Source of the DNA: Sitta carolinensis | Taxonomy: Eukaryota; Chordata; Aves; Passeriformes; Sittidae | Direction of reading: 5' to 3' | DNA: 64,000 nucleotides | Assembly: GCA_032173965.1 (NCBI GenBank) | Contig: CM063288.1 | Coordinates: 16,472,501-16,536,500 of the forward strand | Shown: piece by piece, positions 38,501 through 50,249 of the stretch | Numbering within the stretch: position 1 is the stretch's first letter | Layout: every line of letters begins with the position of its first letter | Notes under the pieces: generated by a model | What the model saw: the letters and a program-made list of their open reading frames with translations, nothing else | The model's database searches: none | What the model was told of the DNA's origin: nothing | Translations under genes and position numbers: made by a program

Positions 38501-40289
38501 ATACATTCATTTGGATACAAAATTTAGCAGATACGTAAAGCATATCATTCCAGAGTAAAACCTGTCCTAAAAATAAAGGTTTTACAAGGTTCAGTTTAAA
38601 GCCATTTCAAACTGTTTTCATTGCCATAGTGATATTTCATTTTAAAAGTCTTCTTCCAATGTTAATTTTGTTCTTTCCATTTAAGTCCATGGTTTCACTA
38701 ATCTCTTTTGATGCTGAGCTCCCTAAGACTAGGGGGAGGGAGGTGCTGAATCACAGCAAATGTTTATATTTCCTCACAGAATACATCACTGAACCAGCTT
38801 GAATACTTCATGAATAAGATTGTAAAGATCATAACAGGCAAATACAAAATCTGTTTTTTTAAATCTCTATATTTTAATATCAATTAAAATAGTTGACCAC
38901 ATCAACATTTTAACCTAAAGAGCCATTAGGAATGTATGCAATTTATCCAATGAGTATTTCTCCACAGAAAAATCTATCTTCAAGAAATTCCTGTCACCTC
39001 CTAGCTATTGATTTGCAGATTGTTAGTCAGCAGATTTTTCATCATTATTTAAATAAGGATGAGAAGCAGAACTTCTGGTTTAGGGGATTTTCCTACCTTC
39101 CCCAGTGTAATCATATACTATTACCCATCGTTCATTCAGCAAAGGCGACTCACTTCTATTATCATTTGTGTTGAATAAAAACCAAAGATTTCTCCAAAAT
39201 TATTGAAAGAGTGGACAGTGAGCTGTTTTCGGGCCAAAAGAATAGAACAGCTAAAAACCAATTAATTAAATAAATATTTCTCTATGTTCAGAGGGGATCC
39301 ATAGTGGGAAGATTGCTTATATTGCTGGATTCTGCATACTTGAGTATCAAAACCTATAGTCACTGGTCCCTGTATCTATACCAAGCAGACACCTATTTTT
39401 CTTTTATTTCTTTAATAAAATCAAGATCTTTGAAAACAGTAAACTTTCACTGAATCTCAGATATTTCATTTCATATGTGTAGGTCAAATGGTTCTGTATT
39501 CTCTTTGCTGAAACAAAGCAATGTAATTTCAGGCTGTATAATTTTATAGCAAAAACTGCAAGACAGTTTGAAGATGTCATTGACTGTAATACAAATCAAT
39601 ATTAAATTATCTGTACAGGAAACATTTTCAAAAGATGGTCCATCATGCTTTCTCATAGGATCATGGATTTCTGGGATCATTCTTTACTATAAGCTATTAG
39701 AGTTTATCTCCCTCTTCAATTATTTACACATCAAAACAGCCAAGTGATACTGCTTTATATATATTCCATGTTATTTACTTGGTTTGTAACTTACTATTGC
39801 CACATAAACCCATGAAGGTAAAAGTTTCTGAATAAAGACATTTGTTTCATTTGAGAATGTACATATAGTCATACAGCTAAGTGATTCAAAAGGCTGTCCT
39901 TTAGGCATTCCACCTTTCTTTAAAATAATGCATTAAATATATATATCTGTAAACAGTACTGCAGTGATTACTCTGCAGCTTAATCTTTAAATGGCTATAG
40001 TCCGTACATCTTTAGCCCGATGTCGATTACACACTGAACAGATTAGTCATTTCGAATCACCTAAAGACCTTCATCACATTTCTATCAATTTCTGAATATA
40101 TGAAAGCACATTTCAAAGCCTCCTCATTGCTGCCTTGTAAAATGTCTCATGACTGTCAAATGGAATTTATTTTTCAGCCAAGCAGTCTAAAATACATTTC
40201 ACAATACAGTAACACAAACACAATAAAAAGAAGAGCCTATCAAGTGTGCAGATAAAGGGAAAGGAATTCTTTCCTGTCAGTTCAATAGC
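32571..40289. other. Intronic DNA, no gene recognised
   Basis: AT-rich unique sequence. TATGTGTAATCAGCA is repeated at 33510 and 33529. A 135-codon plus-strand frame at 35371-35778 is the longest outside repeats and GC islands; I recognise no domain in it and a frame this long is expected by chance. A CpG-containing stretch at about 39990-40070 is unusual for its surroundings and could be conserved non-coding DNA. Confidence 0.5.
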
Positions 40290-40324
40290 AAAAAAAAAAA
40301 AAAAAAGAAAAAAAAAAAGAAAAA
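40290..40324. repeat. A-rich tract
   Basis: Thirty-five bases are all A except G at 40307 and 40319. An AATAAA lies 63 bases upstream (40222), too far for a normal poly(A) tail, so a retroposed 3' end is possible but weak. Confidence 0.9.
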
Positions 40325-41295
40325 TCACAACCAAACCCACACCACGGTTATAACCTCTAAAAAAAGTTCACACATTGAAGCCTCATATGGGTCTGTTTTG
40401 ATTTGTGAGGAGTGTCACTGGTGGTTGGAAAGGCTTATGCTAAATGTTCCAGACAGCTGATGCAACCACCTCTGCATCTGCCAGTTTGCAGCATGATGCT
40501 TCTAGAGCAGTGGGGCTGGCTGCCCTTAAAGACTTGAAGGAGAAAGGGAAAAAGGTGGAGATCCTCCACCGCAAGAACTACTAACATCAATATCCCCGCA
40601 AACAGCAGCTACCCGTGTACAACATTAATCATCACGAGCTGGACCCTTCATGCGTTTTTTAATCCAGTTTGAAAACTGCGAGGTGGCAGCTCACAAAGGT
40701 CCAACTCCACAGACAATGAGTATCCACCCGAGTCCGACAGCTTCCCCAATGCCCGTACTCTTCAGTGGCATCACGGCCATCCCCGCCGCAGCGGTCAGCA
40801 CGCCCTGCCAGCCCTGGGGATGTCACGGCACCCCCGCCGCGGCTGAGGCGCGGCCACGGCAGCCCCCGCCGGCCCAACTTCGGGTCTCTCCCCGCGCTCC
40901 AGGGGCCGCGGCGGGCGAAGGCAGCGGAGCGCGGCCCGCAGCGCTCCGCTCTGCGGCGGGGTGGCCGAGGACGTGGTTGGGAAGGAGGAGACACGCCGAG
41001 AGCCCCGGGGAAGAGGAGGGACCGACAGCGGGAGGGGAAAGGCTAGAGGGGAGTCAGGTCGGAGACTGCACGGTCGGGGGCGAGGGGAAGGGGTGGAAGC
41101 CCGGCGGGGGCTCCCGGGGCGGCGGCGGGCGGCAGGAAGGGGCTGCTGGCGTTCTCCTGTCTCCGTCCCCCGGTGCAACCTGACCGCCTCCCCCGGGCCG
41201 TGCCCCATCCGCGGAGCTCCCGCCCGGGCTCGGCCCTGTCCGGCCGCCCGGAGCGGGGCCGGCCCCAGACCCGCCGCGCCGCCCGGCGTGCCGGA

Positions 41296-41301
41296 CCCTA
41301 C
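41296..41301 (-). other. RBMS1: Splice donor of RBMS1 exon 1
   Basis: The minus strand reads AAG then GTAGGG directly after the YYYPQYLQAK codons, a good match to the vertebrate 5' splice-site consensus. In the family reading frame the intron falls between codons (phase 0). This position agrees with where RBMS1 homologues pass from QAK to the next exon (QSLVPAHP in mammals, from memory). Confidence 0.8.
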
Positions 41302-41375
41302 CTTCGCCTGCAGATACTGGGGGTAGTAGTAGTGGTGTACTGGGGGTACATCTGCTGTTTCCACACTTTGCCCAT
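41302..41375 (-). CDS. RBMS1: RBMS1 first coding exon, frameshifted as written
   Basis: RBMS1 (MSSP family) binds AT-rich single-stranded DNA and RNA through two RRM domains and acts in transcription, replication and mRNA stability. Reading the minus strand from the ATG at 41375-41373 gives MGKVWKQQMYPQY, the family N-terminus; reading one frame over gives YYYPQYLQAK, the rest of that exon in the family. The exon ends at AAG followed by a GTAGGG splice donor. The family needs 25 codons (75 nt) here, but 74 nt are present, so one base is missing near the ACC-ACC-TAC junction (about 41330-41337). The start is the first ATG on this strand below about 41997. Its Kozak context is weak at -3 (T) but has G at +4. 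The RRM domains lie in later exons, outside the window. The protein match is from memory of the family, not a search. Gene identity is very likely; intact coding is not. Confidence 0.9.
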
Positions 41376-41441
41376 GAAGCTGGAAATGTAGCCTGCAGTG
41401 CAGGGATGGGGGGGTACTTTGGGGGCTCCAGACGCCTCTCC

Positions 41442-41458
41442 GTCTCTCTCTCTCTCTC
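41442..41458. repeat. (TC/GA)n microsatellite in RBMS1 5' UTR
   Basis: A short TC dinucleotide run on the plus strand reads as GA on the RBMS1 sense strand, about 70-85 nt upstream of the start codon. Followed by CCCCTCCTGCC and TTTCAG, it mimics a plus-strand splice acceptor, but nothing else supports an exon on that strand. Confidence 0.7.
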
Positions 41459-41690
41459 CCCTCCTGCCTCTTCCTTTCAGGCGGCGACGGCTGCTGCTGC
41501 TCCTCGGCCGAGCTGAGACCTTCCTCCACCCGAAAGCCACAGCGGAGCGGAGCGGGGGCAGGCACTCTCGCTCTCTGCCCGGGAGTTCCTGCCAAGTCCC
41601 CGCCCGGCCGGGCCGAGCAGCAGCGGCAGCGGCGCGGGGAGCGCTCGGGGCCGGCGCGGCGGTGCCAGGCGGCGGGGCAGGGCTGGCGGA

Positions 41691-41714
41691 GGGGCGGGGG
41701 GCAGGGGCGAGGGG
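41691..41714 (+). other. Potential G-quadruplex in RBMS1 promoter island
   Basis: Four runs of at least four G (41691-41694, 41696-41701, 41704-41707, 41711-41714) are separated by loops of one to three bases. This meets the usual G-quadruplex pattern on the strand opposite to RBMS1 sense. It lies about 320 bp upstream of the start codon, where promoter quadruplexes are common. Folding is inferred, not shown. Confidence 0.5.
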
Positions 41715-41960
41715 AGGCGCTTAGCCCCGCTCGGCGCCCGGGGCGAGCCCCGGCCGCGGCCCCGCCGAGGGGCAGCCCCCGGGGCGGGGGGCGGCGAGCG
41801 GCGAGCGGCGCCCGGGGGCCGCCCCAGCGCCGGGGAGGGCTGCGGTGCCCGGCGGGAGCGGAACGGAGCCGAGCCGAGCCTTTCCACGTTCTGGAGGAGA
41901 GGAAGAGGAGGAGGGCTGCAGTGGCCGTATCGCGCCCGGCTCGGCTCTGACCTAATTAGC

Positions 41961-44900
41961 CTGGTTGGGCTTTGTTATCGCCTTCCCTCTTTTGTGCATC
42001 CCTATGTTGAGCAGTGGTGCAGGGCACAAGCGGGAGGGGAAAGCTGGGTACAGTTTTGGAAAACCAAATTTGGCTTCAACTCCGCCTGACGGTACAAGGT
42101 CCATTTATCTGCCGGAGCAGAAGAGACTGCAGTGCTAAAATCAGTTTAAAGAGAAGCAACCACAAAGCCAGACCAAATTCTCGGTCTGGCCCACTGCACG
42201 TTCTTAAATTTGTACTTTAACCAGTGTGTTGAGTCCTCCAACAGGAAACATTCCTGTTATAGACAATAATAGCTATATTCTTTCACTTGAATATTTTCTC
42301 CGTGAAAGCTAATTTCCTGAACATTAGAAGTAGGGACTGGCAGCATACTATGCTCTACTGTTGTGTGTAAAAAACTCAGTCCAGTGGGTTTACTTCTGAC
42401 AAATCCATCTCTTTTCAACCCAAAGATAAGCTGAACCTCAGAGCATTAAACAAATGCCATTTTTTTTGTCACACATTGTTGTCAGACAATATTTTTTGTC
42501 TTGCAGCACTGTTTGATTATGATACCTACATATACATATATACATGTATACAAGGTCCACCAAAACTCCTGGTTTTAGTAGCATCAGCCAAACTAGATGT
42601 GATAGTAGCGGAAAGAAATACTAAAAACGTGAAGAATGTACAAGCATCCCAGGGTGATAGCAAAGGCAGCCTTGATTCCCTGGTGCAGGCTGAGCAATTA
42701 GAGGTAACTGCAGATATTCTTCCAAATTCCAGCTGAGCAGAGGACAAATACACAAATGACATTGCAGCTCTCCTTGCCAGCTATTAAGATCACTCTAAAA
42801 GTTTTGTTTGGTTGGGGTTTTTTTGGGGGGTTTTTTGTTTTGTTTTTTTTTTTTTTTCCAGGGAAGAGAATTGTACAAGCTTTGTGGTCCACACAGGTTA
42901 AAGAACTAGTTGCATCTTTAGGAGAAGGCATTTTCTCCAGAAAAGGCATGGGAGCTTTTGAATTTTGGTTAAGTTCGGGGAGTTTGTTTGGATTGTTTTG
43001 GGGTGGTTTTTTTTGTTTGTTAGCATGTGGCTAGAATGACTATGAAAACAAGGAGAAGCACAGAAAACATAGGAGTTGGTAAGGTCTTCTGTGAGAGAGA
43101 CAAAGATTAAAGCTAGGGAAAAGCTGAGCAGAACAGAAATATCAGGTATTTGATGGGGTTAAGAATGTGCATCTGGAGAAGCTGAAATGGCCATGGCTAA
43201 AATCAGCTGTCTTCTGCTCACTGGCGTTTATGCAGTGGAACAAGCATAAGGCAGCAATTATCTCCAAAGAATGCCAGGTAATATGGCTCTGGGGTAGTGC
43301 ATGGTCAGAGGACAGGAGAAATGAAGTTTCAGAGCTTCATGGGGAAATGTGTTACTACAGCCCAGATACGTGTGGATACTGTTGTAGACTGCTTTGAGAA
43401 CTGCCAGATTGTGGTCTGAAGTTCTTGGTTGAACTACAAAGAATGTGGTGCTGGCCGCTCATAAGCTGACAGGTTACGCATGCTAGTACACTTAGTTTCC
43501 TTCTAAGAAAAACAAAACAAGGAAGAAGAAGAAATAAAGACTGATGGATGCACTTTGTGGGGATTATCTTGAGAAGAAGGAAAGAATGAGATCTGAAAGA
43601 AAACATTGTACTGAAGACATCTGGAAATAAGGAGTATTTTCCTAGAATCCATCTTCATGTAAACAGCAACTGTGGTTGTCACAAGTACATTGTGCAATCC
43701 TGAATGAGGAGAGAAGCATCCAGAAGGAAAAAAAAAAACAAAACCCAATAAACTTTAGGAAATGAGGATAGGGGAAAACCAGCCTATATCATTCATATCA
43801 ATCATATATATATATTCCAGCCTCCAGTTTAACTGTCAAGTTATAGGTAATATAGAGCAAAGTGCTCTGCCACAACAGCTCCTGGAAGTGATGAAAGAAC
43901 AAATCTGGCTAAGAGAGTATTTGATTTCAACCAGAACAGCTAAAACTGATCTCCAAGTTCCTCCCCAGTCTCTCCTTGCAAAGAGTTAGAACTTTCTCAA
44001 ACAAAGTCTTTTGCTCTAAGGACTAATCTCATCCCCAAATATGTGTCATTGTTAATGTAATGATGAAACCAATTCCGTTCCATTTTCAACCAGAATATTT
44101 TCTAATTAAAGATCTACTTCCATTGGAATATCTGTGAAGCTGACATTAAAGAAGTTCAAAATTCATACTTTAATATTTACCACTGAATTTAAAAAATAAG
44201 CCTGCAATTTAATACTGCAAACTTTTACAGTGCAGTGATCCCAGTGATGATGATTGAGAGTTTGAAAATAATACTCAATTTATATTAAAAAAGGTTCAAA
44301 GAGATAATTATTTTATTGGCATCATTTACATGAACATCAGTTGGAGTATTTTTAAAATTTTATTAAAATTATATTTAAGGTGTTTTACCGAATTAATCAA
44401 TGAAGAATTCTTGGGTCAAAAAAAAAAAATCAAATTTAGCACCACACAAGACAATCTCTGCTTGTCTTTTTAATATGTTGATTATTCAGCTAACTTAGTA
44501 ATATGAATGCAAGTTCTGTGAATTCTGTGAAGTTGTGCAATACAGACAGGACTGCATTGCAAATGAAACTTTAAACCAAATTACTAATTTCCTAACTCCA
44601 TACTAATGGAAATGTTTGGATTTAATTACTTATTTAATGTTAATTGCAAGGGTACATAAAAACTTTTAAATTGAAACAGTTCATGCTGTCAGGTGGTACC
44701 AACTCCTGTCATCATGGCTAAATACTCACATGGTTTAAAATTCTTCCCCCACTTATGCACCACACAAGGTATAGGATTAAGAAGGAAGATAAACACTGAG
44801 GTGTGTTCTGGAAGCAAGTTGATACCCAAAAGAGTAAAAAGCTGACTTCCAACGAAATGTGGAGAAAAACAGTACTCTGTAATTTTGTCCATGGCCAGAG

Positions 44901-47900
44901 TTCACTGAGTATTAATGAATCAATATTGAATTCTACTTTTTTCCCCTTTACATTATTTTATCATGGATATTCTCTAACTGCTCAGAAGTGATTAAAATAT
45001 GATGAAAACACAGTTGGGTTCTTGCTGCAAATGCCCGAGAAGCACTGTATGTGCTGCCATGTCAGAGGAGTTTTAGGGCAACTCAGTTGAACCCAATCAC
45101 TGGCTATGCACTGACTCTAATAGTGTTATAAGAGAAATCCCATTCATGCTGTACAGATTAACTTAAACATCAGGAGTTCTACCCTAAGGCAGAAAAAGTC
45201 AAATGCAATGCAGAATAGGAGGGGAATGTATTTAAACCATTTCACTTCAGGAACCAAGGGAACTGCTGTACGCTGCACCATTTCTGGTCTTTGCATTGGT
45301 TGAGCTGAAAGAGACAGACATGTTTATGCTGAAATCGTTATTACTATGACACAGTCATGGATATTTGAAAAAGACTTTTTTTTTTTCTATTAAGATACTA
45401 GCTTGAGTTTTGGGAGATCTTTCTTGAAAACCAGATGTACCACAGCATCTGGGTGAGAGGATGAGCAAGTCGTTAAATTACCTTGTGCCTTACTTCTTTT
45501 TGAAAATTGTGTCAAATTTTCACCCGATTCTTTGCCTGTGCAGGACACCACAGACACTCGCTAAGAATCTGCCGAGTTCAGTTCGCATGGAAGGACTGAA
45601 ACAAATGGAAACAGCGAAGCAGTGGCAGAGCATCACTTGTGGATACAGAGAGGGCAGGAACTGCATCCTAATTCACATACAAATATTAACAAATGAAGAA
45701 TCTGTTTTATGTCCTCGGACAGCACGTTAGGGCTACAGAAATGAAGAGAAGTTTAAGCAGTCCACCAAAATTTCTTTGCTCTTCCCCAGCCTTCAACATA
45801 TACTTCCAATTGATTGCAAAGCCCCCTTGTTGTAATGTCACCCTTAGCCCCATCACAGGGCCTTGACTGCTTTGCAACACAAATGAAAGACTCTTCAATT
45901 TAGGTCTCACTAGGCCACACTCGAGCACAAAGGCTAAATAAACGGCCATTGTTCATGGGCCACCAAGATGAAAAGTACTTGATTGTTGTCATCAATTAAA
46001 TCAGCTCTCTAGCTTTAGTGGCTATTAACCCTTTCAGCAAATTCTTAAATATTTATTTCAACAGTGACTACAATTCTGCACTCTTACAGTAGCTATCCTG
46101 GTGTTAGCATTTCCCTGGAACACTGCTGAATGTAGCGTGCCCTTGTTTATCCTTACAGCTGAGCCATGCACTGGCTCAGCTGCTCCTGACAGCTGCAGCC
46201 ACCATAATTCACTTCTGAAAATCTATAGGGCTATACAGTATTCTAAGATTGTGCAAGTGAAGTATTTAACTTCTAATACACTAACATGCTTCTGCATTTG
46301 AGCCTGCCCTTTCATGGTTTCATGTGAACCAGGCAATGCTCCCACTATTGGCAATGGACACCCACAAAAAATGCCACCTCTCAGACTGCTCATGAAACTG
46401 GTTTGTGTTTGCAGCTAAACATATCACCATGAATTTGAGTAATAACCTTTTCCTCATATTTAGATAGGTCTGAGAGTATCCTTTCCCACAAAAGTGCCCC
46501 ATTTTCTATATTTTATATATTCTAGTTTACCCCAAGATGCCTAGTTAACAGAGTTGATTGCATACTAAAAGCAATTTGGTTTTTTTCCAGCATTCTTTAT
46601 AAAACCTTGTGAGGCACGTCTTGTTGGTCCAGCTCTATAGAGTTATTTAATTCATGGTCTATGTAAAAAATCTTCTCACTGATGGCAAAAGTGAGTTGTA
46701 TTGCACAACTATGTTCACTCAAGGGTGGAGGTAGTTAAGAATCCCACTTCTACTCATATATTATTTATCATAAACTTCCATCCCACACAGTTCCTAACTA
46801 ACTAACACAGTTCCTGGAGTCTCTCTGGCAATAGTCACTCTTCACGGTATGAGCAGATGAACAAGGATCAGAACAATTGTACCTCTATAAAATATTGACC
46901 AGCTGCAATTCTTTCATTAGGACATTCCCTTTCAGTTTGCTCATCTCAGTTTCAGGGCAGTTTGCCATTCCTCCCTTTTCTCCTTAAACACCAAGGCCAG
47001 CCTGCTTTGACTGCAGTATAATAAGAATAATTGTGGATGTCTTTTTATCAGCTTGACCAACCAGCCATGATTGGTCCTGATGGAATTCAAACCATTGATT
47101 TTAAACATTTATAGAAAATTTGGAATAAATGTGGATTTTTTCCTCCCATGCAAATAAAAATTGAAAGTTTAATTAAACACAGAAAACAGCCATCTTGTTC
47201 TAAAGACTTTAGGGACATACTGCACTGTCTTTAGGCACATCTTAAACAAGGATACATCCTTGAGGCTTCATTCCAATATGATCCTAAATTCCTATTTTTG
47301 GAATAAAACTATTCCAAAGCATGAAATGTCTACCTTCCAATCTAAACACAGTATTTTAGACAAGTCCTACAGTTTATAAACCATCTAGCAAATCTTTCCA
47401 GTGTCTCAAACTCCTCCTGCTGCTTCCATCACACACAGCAACACCTTGAGCTGCCCCACACCCTTGTGTGGTCCCACGTAAGAGTGAGCTGGTTTAATTC
47501 AAGTGCTGGCTGGCCAGCTGGCCCAGGCTGAGCCCCACCTGGGGGCTCTCAAGCAGCACACCAGCTTCCTTGCTCTTTCCCACCTACTGACTTTCAGAGT
47601 CATCCCACCCATGACCTCTGCTCTACCATCACCTTTCACTGAAATCTCCTGAAGGCTTCAGAAATCATGATGGCATAAGGGATGATGAAAGTGAATAGAG
47701 AAAACAACTGCATGAACTTTCTTTCCTTAAGAAATGAATAATTCAAAAAGCACAGGCAATTTAACCATAATCAAATATACAATATTAGGTTCTACATTTT
47801 TGATGTCTTACATTTGAAATTTAATGAAACTAGAGAATAAGTAACTTTACTGAACTTTTGAACCCTTTTTTTCACACGAACCAAACACTTTCAGTATTTT

Positions 47901-49384
47901 TCTAGAGTTGAGCAACTTCATTTATTTTCCTCTGTCTGCAGACAGTAATGCCAGTGCTGATGGGAGTTTGTGGAACTAAGAGCAAGGCCCAGATAGATGT
48001 CCCACTTATGGTGTATTTCTCAAGTGATTGAAAAGTTTTCTTATTTCTGAAAATTGACAGGGGGAGAGTGTCAGTCTGATAATCTGATAAACTGAGATTC
48101 TTCTGGGTCCATTTTGTGATGTTTTAGGACATGCCAAATTTATGACTCAGAAGACAAACTCTTTTGCATTTAATAATAAACATTTACAATATTTATAAGC
48201 CATCCTTTTACTGTGATAGTGTCAGAGTATTTTCTTGATTCATCTTCACAATACTTTTCTGAAACTATTTTTTGAGAGCATTCACAGGCATGAAAATGGG
48301 ATGAGAGAGATCTGTGTGATGGTTGCAAGATTATAAAGGACAGAATTTTTGTTGCAAGTAATAGAAATAAAATAATAATATATATTAGAAGAAAAAAAAA
48401 CAACATAATTTTGGATTTTCTGATTCCAAGGCTAGTTCTTCAGTTTTGGACCAGCTTAATGAGTTTGTTGTTTCTAACATAAGTAAGTGAATAAACTAAT
48501 AAAAACTTTGAATTCTCATCTGTAGGTTTAACTGGTTTGTGTCTTTGTTGTTTCCTAAATTATGAGTCTTATCTAAATATAGTTCTTCCCTTCCTTAGGA
48601 TTTCATATCTGTCAGAAACATTGTTGCACCAAAGAAGTGTTTCAGATAGACAGCAAAATGTTCATAGCATTGAAAAACCTTTCCAGTTCTTGTGTTTCAC
48701 AACAACTCTTTATAAACCAGTGTGTATTTAGTTTGGTGGGAAGCTACCCAAATAAAAATATTGCATTTGCAGTTCTGGTCTCTGGGGCTTTAATCCACTG
48801 AGAAACTTACGAAAGTACTCACTGATCGTAGGATAATATTTCTATCAGATGCTAGAAGTATTTATTGCATCATTTCATGAATTTTGACTCTTTTTTAAAA
48901 TCATGTAATGTTTATAAAGCCCTTTTGCTTCCATTTTCACTAGGGGAGACACAAAGACACCAAATCTCCAAACACGTGTTCCAAGGGGACCTAAAAACTG
49001 TAAATAAACAAGGCAAAGTCTAAGCTGTAATCCACACATCTCTAGCAATGAAGAATGTTAATAACTTTTTCCCAGAGGACTTAGAGACTAGCAAGTATTT
49101 GTTAAACCTTGAAATAATCCTTAGAATTTATATTTTCAGATTTTCTTACTTTAATACTGGCTGATGAAATATATCAGGAATTCGCAAAGGTTTTCTAGCT
49201 TTAGTTTATTGTAATTTTTAGTTCATTTACAGCCTTAGACTCCCTACAAAACCTAAGGAACACCAGCATGTGTGACAACAGCTGTAGGGCAGAATTTTGA
49301 GAACATCACACAGAGTTCTGTGCGTGGGACAGCCGTGCCAGGCAGGAGCAGCAGTGTCTTCGACAGAACATGTGGACAATCTAG
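41961..49384. other. RBMS1 5' flanking DNA, no gene recognised
   Basis: AT-rich sequence upstream of RBMS1. In other vertebrates the next gene on this side is TANK, but no TANK exon was recognised here. Moderately GC-rich stretches at 43150-43450, 45440-45680 and 47400-47660 carry only short open frames without family resemblance. No divergent transcript can be supported from sequence alone. Confidence 0.5.
42801..42857 (+). repeat. T/G low-complexity tract
   Basis: Alternating T-runs and G-runs (GTTTGGTTGGGG, then G6 and T17) end in CCAGGG. The end imitates a splice acceptor but nothing downstream looks exonic. A similar T/G stretch lies at about 42976-43022. Confidence 0.85.
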
Positions 49385-49686
49385 ATACTCAGACCTCGTC
49401 ACAGTCTACAGCTTCTTCTCAAGGAGAAGAGGGGCAGGCACTGATCTCTTCTCTGCGGTGACAATGACAGGACCCGAGGGAACGTCAAGAAGCTGCGTAA
49501 GGGCAGGTTTAGGACTGGAACGGGCTCCCCAGGGAGGCGGTCCCAGCTCCAGCCTGGCAGAGTTAGGAAGCGTTTGCACAGTGCTCTCGGGCACATGGTG
49601 TGAGTCCTGGGAATGGTGCTGCACAGGGCAGGGGGCTGATGATCCCTGGGGGTCCCTTCCAACTCGGCAGATTCTGTGATTCTGTG
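49385..49686 (+). mobile_element. CR1 LINE 3' end with internal deletion
   Basis: The plus strand codes for the broken CR1 ORF2 tail (YSFFSRRRGAGTDLFSAVT), followed by GGCTCCCCAGGGAGGCGGTC, GGGTCCCTTCCAACTCGGCA and the tail ATTCTGTGATTCTGTG. About 60 bp expected between AGGTTTAGG and ACTGGAACGGGC in this CR1 subfamily are missing (near 49515), so the copy is internally deleted. It ends about 50-90 bp before a GC minisatellite. Confidence 0.88.
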
Positions 49687-49771
49687 CAATGGCAGCAGCT
49701 CCTGACGCCTCAAGAGCAGCCTCGTGCAGGCGCTGCCTCTGGCCGGCTGTGCCGGTGCTGTCAGGCCGGGC

Positions 49772-50216
49772 GGTGCGGGGATGCGGGCGGTGCGGGGATC
49801 CGGCCGTGCGGGGATGAGGGCGGTGCGGGGATCCGGCCGTGCGGGGATGCGGGCGGTGCGGTGATCCGGCCGTGCGGGGATCTGGCCGTGCGGGGATGCG
49901 GGCGGTGCGGGGATCCGGGCGGTGCGGGGATCCGGCCGTGCGGGGATCCGGCCGTGCGGGGATCCGGCCGTGCGGGGATCTGGCCGTGCGGGATCCGGCG
50001 GTGCGGGGATCCGGCCGTGCGGGGATGCGGGCGGTGCGGGGATGCGGGCGGTGCGGGGATCCGGCCGTGCGGGGATGCGGGCGGTGCGGGGATGCGGGCG
50101 GTGCGGGGATGCGGGCGGTGCGGGGATCCGGCCGTGCGGGGATGCGGGAGGTGCGGGGATGCGGGCGGTGCGGGGATGCGGGCGGTGCGGAGATCCGGCC
50201 GTGCGGGGATCCGGCG
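49772..50216. repeat. GC minisatellite of two alternating unit types
   Basis: About 26 units of two kinds: A, GGGGATGCGGGCGGTGC (17 bp), and B, GGGGATCCGGCCGTGC (16 bp), with a few variants. Order is irregular, roughly A B A B A B B A, then a run of B, then A A B A A A B A A A B. Each standard B unit has a BamHI site. A and T are scarce and stop codons rare, so open frames of 140-389 codons cover it on both strands; their His-Pro-Arg-Thr-Ala or Arg-Cys-Gly-Asp repeats are artefacts. Confidence 0.93.
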
Positions 50217-50249
50217 CTGGAGCCGGCAGGCCCGGGCCGTGCGGGACAC

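Larger units (their letters stand above)
1..41301 (-). other. RBMS1: RBMS1 intron 1, 5' portion (inferred)
   Basis: Everything below the splice donor at 41301 is downstream of RBMS1 exon 1 on the minus strand. I found no reading frame resembling the next RBMS1 exons (the Pro/Ser/Asn-rich linker or the RRM motifs). RBMS1 is known to have a very long first intron in vertebrates, so a first intron of more than 41 kb is expected. The assignment rests on gene order, not on a visible acceptor. Confidence 0.65.
40760..41960 (-). promoter_or_regulatory. RBMS1: RBMS1 CpG-island promoter and 5' UTR
   Basis: About 1.2 kb of very GC-rich, CpG-dense sequence surrounds the RBMS1 start codon, while both flanks are AT-rich. 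Several GGGGCGGGG-type boxes (for example 41691-41700 and 41780-41787) fit Sp1/KLF sites. No TATA box is evident upstream of the exon, as usual for CpG-island promoters. The minus-strand 5' UTR includes a GA-rich stretch and contains no ATG between about 41997 and the RBMS1 start at 41375. The exact transcription start cannot be read from sequence. The island continues about 500 bp into intron 1. Confidence 0.8.

Noticed and set aside
40222..40324. AATAAA followed by an A-rich tract as a retroposed mRNA end
   Set aside because: The spacing of 63 bases is too long and the upstream sequence matches no gene I recognise.
41442..41480. Plus-strand TC-rich tract ending TTTCAG, like a splice acceptor
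   Set aside because: It lies in the antisense of the RBMS1 5' UTR and no plus-strand gene is supported.
40795..41887. Long open frames across the RBMS1 CpG island apart from the MGKVW exon
   Set aside because: High GC removes stop codons; only the 41302-41375 segment has family resemblance. The frame that carries YYYPQYLQAK has no ATG upstream in the exon (it can only be extended to a TTG).
42841..42862. Polypyrimidine run ending in CCAG, like a splice acceptor
   Set aside because: Part of a T/G low-complexity tract; no exon-like sequence or donor follows.
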